A stretch of DNA of 64,000 nucleotides from Flammula alnicola (lineage: Eukaryota; Basidiomycota; Agaricomycetes; Agaricales; Strophariaceae): the NCBI GenBank assembly GCA_015499995.1, contig JADNRV010000033.1, forward strand, positions 248,001 to 312,000. The letters run 5' to 3'. The translations under genes were made by a program, and so were the position numbers. Within the stretch, counting starts at the first letter, position 1; every line of letters begins with the position of its first letter. The notes beneath the pieces are model-generated. The model was given only the letters and a program-made list of their open reading frames with translations, was not told the DNA's origin and ran no database searches. Below, one piece after another: positions 54,699 through 64,000 of this stretch.

Positions 54699-56207
54699 AT
54701 GGCGTCATCGTCGCCTATACATCCAAGGACGAATATTACAAGCTTGCCGCCAGAATTACTTTCCATCATCTTCCAGTTCGTTCACGAGATCTCTACTGCA
54801 CCAAAGGATGGCGTGCACGACACGATTCCGGATTGGATGCTCCTAAACGGCGCCGGCTATCCAGACCAAATCGCATCCATCAAGGCAGATGTAAATCCCC
54901 AACCCATCCAGGGTTTCAGATCGCCGACACTTTTCCCTTATGCTCTTGCAGCGGTGTGCCCGTTGTGGTCGGAGGTCCTGTCGTTTCATCCTCATTTCTG
55001 GACAATGGTCATCCTCTTCATCGATTCACATTTTACCCCTCTCATCGACGCCGCTCTTTTGTTGGGACGATCGCGCGATTTGCCCATTAGCGTTATTATA
55101 ACAAGCCGAAAACAACTGCGACCTAAATCACATCCAGACCTTCACGAGAAATCCCACATAGGCGCATTCCTCAGCCTCCTAGCTCCTCACCTTCATCGCC
55201 TTCGGAGTTTCCATGTTGATGCTCATTTAAGCTCTTCACTTCCCGACCTTGACTGGAAATTTATTTGGAAAGCTGAAAAGCTCTGCTCCATGGCGCTCAT
55301 TTGCGATCGTCAAGATATACGAGATGAAGACGAAGAGGACTATTTCTTTGAATCTGTCCCTAAATTTTCTGCAATCCTGTCCCATCTCGTCGTGGACGGC
55401 CGCAACTTCAGGAAGACGTTCGAAGGCCCGCGATGTTGGGTGGACACGCTCGAATCTGTTACCATCGCCCATTACAGCTCACAAGTGGATGACACCTTTT
55501 CCATTGCCAAATTCGCTTTGGTGTTGGAGAATCTTCTCCACCTTACGTATCTCAAACTAGACGACGTCTATTTCCACCCCGATTCCGAAACCCCCGAAAC
55601 ATCTGCAGACCTATGCATTGATTATCTGCATCTCCAGAGCCTGGACACAGAATTCTTGGAAGAGCTACTCAGGATCTGCTCTTGTCCCAATCTTAATGGT
55701 TTACGCATCACTCATTGCTCGATTCCCCCGGCCTTTCGATTTCCGGACGAGTATATCCCGTCACTTATTCTCGAAGATATCGACTCTACTGTCGATCTCA
55801 TGGAAGCTATCGGCCTCTGGTATGGAGACCGGCTCTACCTTGACGGATGCGAATCATTCTCGGATACCTTCTTGGACAAGTTGTCCACAAATGTCCCTGT
55901 TACGAATCCCTCTAATGGCACCGAATCGCTGCATCTTCAACTTCCCAAACTGAGCGCGCTGCTCCTCCGCCGCCTCCCAAAGTTCTCCATCCAGGCTCTC
56001 AAAAACATGGTCGAGAAACGCAACGAGTCACTGGACTACACGTATCCTGCCTGGCGGAGCATGGACCCATTTGGACCCGAGATTTATACCTTGATTGTCG
56101 TGCAATGTCCAGTTGAGAAGCCGTCAGCCGAAGATATGGAATGGTTTCATTCTCGAGTCGCCGAATTCGAGTGGAGTACGTTGTTGCCCTATCTCCATCG
56201 CCCTTAA
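54699..56207 (+). CDS. F-box protein
   Basis: Intronless, 502 residues. The start MASSSPIHPRTNITSLPPEL leads into the F-box SLPPELLSIIFQFVHEI, then the block FPYALAAVCPLWSEVLSFHPHFWTMVILF and RSRDLPISVIITSR. The middle is leucine-rich and acidic; the C-terminus has IQALKNMVEKRNESLDYTYPAW and AEDMEWFHSRVAEFEW, the same end as in the genes at 21815 and 26312. Probable SCF substrate adaptor. A decayed inverted partial copy lies at 49480-50455. Confidence 0.82.
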   Translation: MASSSPIHPRTNITSLPPELLSIIFQFVHEISTAPKDGVHDTIPDWMLLNGAGYPDQIASIKADVNPQPIQGFRSPTLFPYALAAVCPLWSEVLSFHPHFWTMVILFIDSHFTPLIDAALLLGRSRDLPISVIITSRKQLRPKSHPDLHEKSHIGAFLSLLAPHLHRLRSFHVDAHLSSSLPDLDWKFIWKAEKLCSMALICDRQDIRDEDEEDYFFESVPKFSAILSHLVVDGRNFRKTFEGPRCWVDTLESVTIAHYSSQVDDTFSIAKFALVLENLLHLTYLKLDDVYFHPDSETPETSADLCIDYLHLQSLDTEFLEELLRICSCPNLNGLRITHCSIPPAFRFPDEYIPSLILEDIDSTVDLMEAIGLWYGDRLYLDGCESFSDTFLDKLSTNVPVTNPSNGTESLHLQLPKLSALLLRRLPKFSIQALKNMVEKRNESLDYTYPAWRSMDPFGPEIYTLIVVQCPVEKPSAEDMEWFHSRVAEFEWSTLLPYLHRP

Positions 56208-57605
56208 GATAGTAACGATTTTTTCCAGTTGAATAGTCCTTCTTGCGGGCTCCTGCGGTCTCTATCGAACCAGAACGCATCAGAATGGCCGTGTTTATAC
56301 GTGTCCTGGCGAGGGTTGATACGCATTCGCAGATTTCACATTGGATACAGCGACCTGGGCCTTGTCGTTGCTGTTGAGTTGTCGGCAGAGATTGGGGCGC
56401 GTCCTATGCATCTATTTCCAGCCAAAGCATTCCCTGCAGACGGTATCATCTTGGAATATATCGTATGAGATTTTGAATTTTATAGGCCCTACAGGGTGAA
56501 CAAAACACGTTCAAGATTCAAGACAACATCCTTCTTTTGACAATCGAATGCCGGACCGCCATTGATCCCATAACATTGAGTCGACCCCGCTTCGGGCCTG
56601 TCCTAGCGGCCGCCTGCCAGAATGAAGGCTCGTTAACTGCGCGCGAATCCAAATGCCTCACTGGGGACCCTTTCAAAGTGAAATTGCTTCCATTTGTAGC
56701 TGCCGAATTGAGATTAAGGAAAATATCATTGTTTGAAATGTTGCGTCTTTGTTATAAGTTAGTAGAGAAAAATATGATTTACCCTTCTTTCCTTTGTGAG
56801 TCCGACATATGCGCATCTTCATACGTATTCCTGGCATCTTCTTGAGCTGAGCGAAGTTCGAAAAGTACTGCAGCGCTTTCGGAGGTCCACCCGTTCTGAT
56901 ATGCCCTGCGTCTACCCCGCATGTACCCCGCATCTAACGACCCCATATCTAATTACCCCACATTGTAATTTTAACAGAAGCTCAATCGAAGAAGAGCGAC
57001 GGCAGGCAACGGCAGACACTGGAGGCACCCAATTGAAATTTACAAAGGTCAGATTTTGGGTCTTCACGTGGTCCTTAGTCTTCAGGGACATTTAACGACG
57101 ATCAGCCTCGATCAGCTCGTGAAATTTGATGTTCATTTCCCTCATCTCAACCAAATCTCATCCTCTCTAGAATGGACGTCATGTGGATGGAGGCAACTAG
57201 GCAAACCTGTCTCAACTGCGTATAAACTCGTGGACCCGGGGGATAAAACCACCTAGGAGCTGACCAAATGTGTGCAAAGGTCTGGACAATCAACGGTCAA
57301 CGTTCAACTATCGTGTCGACGCATACTTAGTATTGGGTGGCACTTGATTGTTTTCCTCAGCCCTGTCCATGGACGCCACTACGCCACTGACTTCCGCCTG
57401 ATGAGATGTTCGAACTGCCTTTATATTTTCTCAAGGCTGCTACCCCACACACTGCACAGTTAATGTTTTAACCCCGACGTTTAAAAATTTCTGGACCCTT
57501 CTTCCCACCAAATATTCAACCAACATATAATTCCGACCATCGTTCGACCACTGGCACCTCCTTGCTCGACCTGAGGTTCGACCACTCAGTACTCAACCGT
57601 CTATC
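56208..57605. other. 1.4 kb intergenic, no gene seen
   Basis: Short frames of 60-100 codons lack coding character. The tandem CCCCGCATGTACCCCGCATCTA lies near 56915-56940. It ends with the promoter of the DUF6533 gene. Confidence 0.45.
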
Positions 57606-59155
57606 ATGTCCGCTGCCGAGGTGGCTGCCATAACCGAGGCGATCCATGTCATGCACCTGGTGACGGTAAGCATCTTCAACTTTCTTCTAGTTGGGGACAT
57701 GATTACGAGCTACCATATTTTCAGTGCTTCGATGGTCAGTCTAACGACGATTGCTGCAGTCAACTACTTACTGACGAGCCCTGCAGTTGCAGCGTCTACG
57801 GTGTTCATTTGGGATTACCTGATCACATTCTCTATGGAGGTCGATCTTGTCTGGACATCAAAATGGAATTTCATGAAGGTTCTCTACCTTTGTCAACGCT
57901 ACATGCCATTCGTGGATACGGTTGGGCTTGTGCTATATCGTGAGTTGGATATTTTTCTCATTCTTTCCTGATGCTCAAATCGCCTAGATCAACTTGGAAG
58001 GGACTTGAACAAGGTCGATTGTCAACGAATCTACTACACGAGCGGAGGTTCGTACAAGTGGATTTATTCGATTGTTAAGCGGCCCTGATATCTATTTCAG
58101 TGATGATAATTGTTGGAATTGCACTTTCGGAGCGTACGCCCAAATTCCTGAAACTCAGTGCCACATACCTTACACTGACTCGTCATAGTGATCCTTACAT
58201 TGCGAACGTGGGCGGTCTGGGATCGCAATGCTCGCCTGACCATTATTCTACCCATCCTGTATGCCATATGTTGGGGCCCAGATTTTTTCTTCCTCGTCAT
58301 CTTTCTCCGCTCTTTAAAATGTAAGATAATTATTCACTCCACGCTCCCTTCCTTAATTTCGTACCTCCATAGTCGGTGACCAACCATATCCTGAATTCGT
58401 CGGTTGTTTCGTCATAAATGCAAACCACATGCTCATTCTATGTTGGGTCGTTCTGATGGTTTGGGATGCTGGTGCGTGCCATTCGTGGTATGTGGGGTGC
58501 GTGTAGTTAACTTCCAAACAGTCATATTCAGTCTTATCATGGTACCAGGGTTAAGGGCATGTCAGTAATCTGCACTATTTTATCCAGTCGAAATTATTTC
58601 TTAATCTTCATATGCAGTTCGCGCCGGGGGGAATTCTGCGTTGATGAAAGTGGTGTATCCTGATGGTAGGTGATGCTCCTCTCATACATTGCTCACTCTC
58701 TTACCGACCCTACCTTACCGTGGTGCAGGTGCCACATATTACCTATATCTATTCTGTAGGTTTCACCTCCTGCAAGTTGTAAATCAACTCTGATAGTGGT
58801 CTAGTTTTGTCAAGTGTTAATATCATCGTCGTCAAAATACTTCCCGTATGTCATCATTCGTACGGATCATTTATGCTTCAATCTCATACAGTGAACAATA
58901 GCCGCAGTATCAGCATCTCTTTACTTCGTGCGTCCTCCTGTTCCTCAAATTTCAAAGGGTTTGCTTATGCGACATAGGATGGAGCGATGCTTCCATTCCA
59001 TGCTCACCAGCCGGGTTCTTCTCCATATTCGGGCACATACTAGCGAACACCGCGTTTATTCCGACGGATTAACTGAATTGAATTCGGTCTATCAAAATGA
59101 CACTCAGATTGCACTCGACGCTCTACCTCGCGCAACCGTAAGCAGGATCACTTGA
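57606..59155 (+). CDS. DUF6533-type seven-helix membrane protein
   Basis: Multi-exon gene with about eight short introns. The start is MSAAEVAAITEAIH; the DUF6533 core reads STVFIWDYLITFSMEVDLVWTSKW, then FMKVLYLCQRYMPFVDTVGLV. Further exons encode IIVGIALSELILTLRTWAVWD (across the intron 58132-58190), LTIILPILYAICWGPDFFFL, GCFVINANHMLILCWVVLMVW and VIFSLIMVPGLRA. The tail contains VLLHIRAHTSEH and ends SRIT. Membrane segments alternate with short loops. DUF6533 proteins are a large basidiomycete family of unknown function, sometimes likened to receptors. The first intron is uncertain: either the frame reads through 57666-57759, or a 10-base exon and a 25-base intron would be needed. Confidence 0.75.
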
Positions 59156-59643
59156 AAAGCGAGGACCATCGTTGGACTGGCATCGAGATGATCTCTTAGG
59201 GTTCCTCAAACTTGGTTTACGCCCGTGTATTTGTATTACCTTGTCGCTTCGTCTCTTGCAATGTTCGTCGTGTGTCAGACATTTTTTTGCTCTGTTTGAT
59301 ACCGCAGGGACTCGAAAAGCGCCACACTCCAAAAATTTGCCAAAAGCGATGGTTAAGGACGTAGTCACGTGCAACTTCATTTAGAAAGGAGCAACAGAAT
59401 GGGAGCCGCGTGCTGTACACATGCGCGGTCGTCATTGCTTTTTGGTTCAGAAAGCCTCACGGCCTGCGGAATGCTCTGTGCTCCCCTCTTCCACGAGGAA
59501 AAGGCCAGGACGCAGCACGTATAGCCTAACATGACTTAGAAGGCTCTAAGCCTTCAACTAATTTCTTAGAATCGTATCCTACCACGCAGCCCAACGCCCT
59601 CTACTTTTCGTACGTCGTCTACGCCTTTATTCATCCTCCCAGT
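59156..59643. other. Intergenic, no gene seen
   Basis: Spacer between the DUF6533 gene and the dehydrogenase. No supported feature. Confidence 0.4.
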
Positions 59644-60766
59644 ATGCCATCACGAAAGCCAACTATATCAGAAACCATGTCCAACTTTTTCAGTTCTGTT
59701 CGGCCAAGCAGCAATAACCGCTTAACTGTGCCAACGGCAGTGAAGATGAACAAGCAGTTCTCAGCATCGTCTACGTTCCTGCCAACAACCTCTCTCTTGG
59801 GTCAGTCAGCATTCTTCCTCTCTCTTCCGGTCAACGAACTGATTGGAACGCGAACATAAAGGAAAGGTCGCAGTGGTGACTGGCTCTTCTCGTTCAATAG
59901 GAGCATCAATAGCGAAGTGCCTCGGAGAACACGGCGCAAACGTCGTGGTCAACTATGTCACCGACGCTGTTGCAGCAGAAGAAGTTGTACAGGCCATCAG
60001 ATCCCAAGGAAAAGGTGGGGCTATCGCTGTGCGAGCGGACACCTCAACCTTGCAGGGCGGTCAAGTTCTCCTTGATGAAGCTGTGAAGACTTTTGGAAAG
60101 GTCGATATCCTTGTTCTGAACGCGGGTATTATGGGAAGCAAGACCATTGCAGAGGTGGATGAGGCCTTTTTTGACTCGCATTTTGATATCAACGTGAAGG
60201 CCCCTTTGTTCATGGCGAAAGCCGCCGCTGCGATTCTTCCTTCTCGTGAGGTTCACTCTTGTTCTTGCAAAGGATGTGTTGACTGATCAAAATCCAGACG
60301 GTGGTCGCATTATATTCTTTTCCTCCAGCTTGACGGCCGCATCCAGTACGTGTACTATTCGTCTATCCTCGAAAGATATCTGTCTCATGAACCTATAAGC
60401 GGTCACGCCGAACGCCCTCTGTTACCTTGCCACGAAGGGAGCGATCGAACAAATCTCTCGTGTCCTGGCCAAGGATCTTGGTAGTCGCGGTATCACAGTG
60501 AACACCATTTCTCCTGGACCAGTCGACACCCCCATGTTCCGCGAGGGCAAACCACAGAGTGTCCTCGATTCGATTGCAAGGCAAAACCCGTCTCGACGAC
60601 TTGGGGAACCCGACGATATCGCACCGATTGTGGGTTTTCTCGCTAGCCAGGCTGCGCAGTGGATAACCGGTCAGAACATTCGGGTCAACGGGGTGAGTAC
60701 TCGGATACTCCTTCCTATTCCCCTCGAGCTAAAGTCTTTCATTGCTTCAGGGCTTTGTCGTTTGAG
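59644..60766 (+). CDS. Short-chain dehydrogenase/reductase (SDR)
   Basis: Classical SDR, NAD(P)-dependent oxidoreductase related to FabG-like and plant-type SDRs; substrate unknown. Exons 59644-59800, 59862-60245, 60298-60345, 60400-60692 and 60752-60766 give 298 residues. Landmarks are cofactor motif TGSSRSIG after GKVAVV, an NYVTDAVAAEE block, LVLNAGIMG, the catalytic Ser in FFSSSLTAAS, YLATK (Tyr-x3-Lys), and NTISPGPVDTPMFREGKP. The C-terminus is IRVNGGFVV, with the last five codons on a tiny final exon. The N-terminal about 45 residues are poorly conserved; MNKQFSASS at about 59746 is an alternative start. No defects were seen. Confidence 0.9.
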
Positions 60767-62052
60767 CGGGTTCCGGACTCTATGGTTCGTATGCTATTTA
60801 TGTACCGTACCTTCCTTTTCATCGTTGATCAGGTAGTTGATCTATAATTAATGCATCTTGTCATGGAACTTTGAATCTTTTATTGTAAACTCCACTCACC
60901 GGAGTGTTTCATTTCTGCATCGTACCATCGCTCGAGAATACCAGGTATTGTTTAGCTAATACCTACACCCACAACGTCTGGCCCAGTTCGAGGCAGCCTA
61001 TCATTTTAGATCGAGTTGGTTTTGACCATATGTCGGGAATCTTAGCTGGGGAAACATGCGCCGCTTTCCGGTCGAGAGTGAGCGGAACCGTAGTGGCAGC
61101 GCCGGTGTTTATTATCGTGTTAGAGTAGTTTATGGTATTTGATACCTTTTCTCAATATTTTCTTCCAACGTTTGCCTAATAGTTCGATGCATACTCCAAC
61201 TGACCTGGATACTATGCAGGTTGGCGATCCCAGGGATTATAAATGGATCACCGTAAGGTCCCTTCTGATGCCTAAATATTCCCAGAATCATTTGTCCTTC
61301 TACGCAGATCACCATATTATCCAAGGTGGGTTAACCGCCGGCATTACAGATGTGGTGACACACTGAGCGCCTTCAAGTCTACGAACAAATGTCAATCGCA
61401 ATGGAGCGCGACGCAACACGTATTTAGATAGTCAATGTTGGTGATTTCGAGCTATACGAATTATCGACAGAATTTTTTTTTGGCATACGCATGGGAGGCG
61501 TCCCTCTGGAACCCTGAATGAGTTGGACCCAACGCGAATTCGGTTTGTCGGCCACCGACCCAAGATATCGATATCATCGCCACCCTGACGCGGTTCAATG
61601 CGAGACACAAGCCCGGAGCTCTTGAACTCGCCAACATACAGTCTCGTCAATTACTGAGAGTCTGAGTGAGCTAGGTCTGCTTCCCGCCCTATCGATGATG
61701 CTAAATTAATACGATGGGACTTTCAGGGTAGAAACCGTTGTAACAGCATGGAATATATTATACACTTGTTGAGGCAGCAACGAGGATATACGATCAACTG
61801 TCAGAAGAAACGAAACCGATGTTCTTCCAGCTGGTTTATCATCCAGTCGTCGCAAGCGCGAATTTGGGTTAGATGCTCATTTCGGCAGGACTGAACAATC
61901 TGCGGGCCTTCCAAGCGCGTCGACTAACATCATAGAGAGAATTGCATTTGCATTACACAACATAAAATTACAAGGATGAAACAGAGTTGGAGAGGATTTC
62001 TACGCCAATATAATGTCAGTTCCATGATGCATGAGCATGATTGGGGAGCTCA
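60767..62052. other. 1.3 kb intergenic, no gene seen
   Basis: Only short overlapping frames. It holds the 3' ends of the two converging genes. Confidence 0.45.
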
Positions 62053-62903
62053 TTACCAAAGAAATTGCTTAAAGGCTTCAAAACACTGCAGAATGATGCG
62101 CCGATTTCCCAAAGGTCGCATTCCGTTCGTCAAATACTGGGCGATATCTGGAACGGGAGGGAGTAGCCTGTGAACAACGGTTTGCTGGAGGGGAAACTGG
62201 GCAGTCATAATAGATTCGAGGAGGTCATCAGTGATGCGAATCTTGTAGAACGTCGGAGCAGTTCCCATCAAAGTTATCCCAGCGAATACTTTGGCCTGCA
62301 TGACCGGGAGTCCTACCAGCCTGCGATGCCTGTTATTCTCATAAAACGCCGCAATCGCCTCTGCGATGAGCTGGGGCTCTGGATCGTCGGCAGACGTGTG
62401 ATGCTTGAAAATCGTAATTGCGATTGCTTTCTTGATCACACTGTACGACATACCTTGTCCGCCTGTACAAGAAGGAGATACCCATCGTCATCCAGAACAC
62501 AGATGTCCGGCTTAGCATCAACACGCGTGCCACACATTATGAAGCCTATCTCCATCCGTTGATGTATAACACGATCAGGTTCGTCATAGCCCAACAAACC
62601 AAGGAGATGCGAGACGAAATCATCGATGGCGGCTTCCGTTGGTGGACCTGGGGGAAATCGCTCCGTAGTATCTTTTAAGTAACGGAAGAAGAGTCGAGTG
62701 GATCTCGTTATTGGTCCAGGAGGTGTGTCGAGATTGTTGAGAATGATAGGATCTACCGTGGGTGCAGGCAAGTTGGGATGGCCGAAGAAAGTGGCCGCGT
62801 CTTTATCTACAATACGGATGTTATACGCGCGTAGCTCGTTCGTCGTCCAGTCGCTCCCAGATTTCGCGGAACGTATGATGTTCGCCATGGTGGTGTTGAA
62901 CAA
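62053..62903 (-). CDS. Orphan with PD-(D/E)XK-like motif, second type
   Basis: Exons 62903-62454 and 62403-62053 (50-base intron, GTATGT to TTCAAG) give 266 residues; MANIIRSAKSGSD at 62888 is an alternative start. The N-terminus is SDWTTNELRAYNI, then PNLPAPTVDPIIL. The central region reads GFIMCGTRVDAKPDICVLDDD, GYLLLVQADK and, across the intron, DDPEPQLIAEAIAAFYENN. The C-terminus is GMRPLGNRRIILQCFEAFKQFLW. PD followed about 16 residues later by QADK, with a helix carrying PEPQLIAEAIA, fits a PD-(D/E)XK nuclease-like core; this is inference. The family is, to my knowledge, widespread in agaricomycetes but uncharacterised. Confidence 0.7.
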
Positions 62904-63532
62904 GTTGTGTTTGAACTCCGATTAGTTGAGACCTCTTGCTTGCTGTTGAGTGGCAGCGGAGTCTCTGGAAACGATAATCTGTCAGATCACGATCAACAGA
63001 ACAATTATAATAATGCAGTCATGTGAGGCACACGTATGACAATAGCGAAGAGTCGAAGACACTTGCAAGTTGAAGATATTCAAAATCCCAAAAAAAACGT
63101 GATGATTCCACCCTTGACAGTAAAATTATACTGGTATGAACCCATTTTCATATAACGCCCAAAAACAGAATACCAGTTTAGAAAACACCGCACAAAATCA
63201 TAGAATATAATTGAATGCACTCCTACAGAAGATCTGATAGCTGATTGCAAAACGATAGGCCCCTAGCGTTGATGTTCAGCATTTTCTTCGTTTTGTACCG
63301 CATGATTGTTGGCATTGCTTATCTTTCCTCTTACCACCTCGACTTCCTTGTCATCCTGATTTTACCTCCTGCGTCCACCCCTCTATCCAAGCTCCCTCTC
63401 CTCTCTCGACAGAATATGCAATGTCCTAGCTTCTTTCCCATCCTATCCCGGGGACCAGCAATAGTCCCACCGACGACTACGTCCCAGAGGCCGGCGTAGA
63501 TGATTCGTTGGGCATTATTAGATAATAGAATT
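62904..63532. other. Intergenic, no gene seen
   Basis: AT-rich spacer. It probably contains the promoter of the gene at 62053 and the 3' end of the one at 63533. Confidence 0.4.
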
Positions 63533-64000
63533 TTACGCAGAATATATGGAAAGTAAAATATGTCGCGATCGAAGAAGAAATAGTCCATTCCGGTCTGAAG
63601 GTATATACATTCAAGTTAGGTAAACACAAGCCTACCTCTATCGGCCATCCTGGACAAATGCTCGTCTTGCCGCAACTTCACGAAAGCGATCTCCTCGAGA
63701 CCCTTTGCATGCATTTCTACCGTCGAAAAATTGGGAAAGTTTTCTAACCGTTGCTCCAATTTCTGCCAATTCCCTTGGAGGAGCCTCATGAGCTCGTGGG
63801 GGAAATCGATGAAAGTGAGGTTGAGTGTCAATTTCGTGAGACCCATTGCCAAGGGCGGGCAATCCGACATGTTCTTTAGGAGGTCTGTGATCCATGGGAA
63901 CGGGTTTGTGAAATAATCGACGAGAGTTCGATGGTGGAATATTCGAACGGTGAACTCCGCGTCGATGGTGAGGGACTTTAGAGCCTCGAAGCCTCGAAGA
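63533..64000 (-). CDS. 3' part of an unrecognised gene at right edge
   Basis: An open minus-strand frame enters from the right edge (FEALKSLTIDAEFTVRIFHHR), continues FPWITDLLKNMSDCPPLAMGLTKLTLNLTF and HELMRLLQGNWQKLEQRL to SRMADR. It then appears spliced over a 41-base intron (63595-63635) to a short last exon ending ILLSIYSA at 63533. The leucine-rich layout resembles the C-terminal half of mushroom F-box/LRR-like proteins, but no F-box is in the window. Confidence 0.5.

Noticed and set aside
57725..57759. 10-base exon followed by a 25-base intron at the start of the DUF6533 gene
   Set aside because: It has a donor, a CTAAC branch-like site and an acceptor, but 25 bases is too short for a normal fungal intron; a read-through frame is available.

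Overview
The window is nuclear DNA from a filamentous basidiomycete, most likely an agaricomycete mushroom. The evidence is genes split by many 45-70 base GT-AG introns, an expanded set of F-box proteins, a NACHT-WD40 STAND receptor, a DUF6533-type membrane protein, and mushroom-type house-keeping genes. All calls were made by reading; no database search was run. No tRNA, rRNA, CRISPR array or bacterial-type operon was seen.

Left third (1-25.5 kb). A decayed adenylate-forming (NRPS-like) gene comes first, then low-complexity coding debris, then an intact SRPK-like kinase. A HAM1-like (DUF5923) pseudogene ends against a NACHT receptor with 14 nearly identical WD40 repeats. Tail-to-tail with the receptor lies a gene with an EF-hand-like loop and a receiver-like C-terminus. 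The mitochondrial glycerol-3-phosphate dehydrogenase GUT2, an F-box gene and a Pex24/dysferlin-domain peroxin follow.

Middle (25.5-40 kb). The divergent promoter between the peroxin and an F-box gene has been copied twice. Around the copies sit three tandem, intact, two-exon genes for the same unrecognised 188-residue protein. One copied module carries a broken 5' piece of the peroxin. Two copies carry non-autonomous DNA transposons with terminal inverted repeats and perfect 8-base target duplications (hAT-like), and the paralogous copies show the sites without the elements. A GCN4/CPC1-like bZIP gene closes the section.

Right third (40-64 kb). About 2.9 kb without a convincing gene is followed by a secreted/ER FKBP isomerase, two F-box-type genes and two F-box pseudogenes partly fused to each other. 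Then come an HNH-type gene, the Golgi guanosine diphosphatase GDA1, another F-box gene, a DUF6533 membrane protein, a short-chain dehydrogenase, an orphan with a nuclease-like motif, and a gene cut by the right edge.

Together this is conserved metabolism and trafficking (GUT2, GDA1, peroxin, FKBP, kinase, bZIP) embedded in fast-evolving accessory DNA (receptor, F-box families, nuclease-like orphans, duplicated modules, small transposons, pseudogenes). Several otherwise well-conserved genes need exactly one extra base in a short homopolymer to stay in frame. That should be checked against reads before those genes are called dead.
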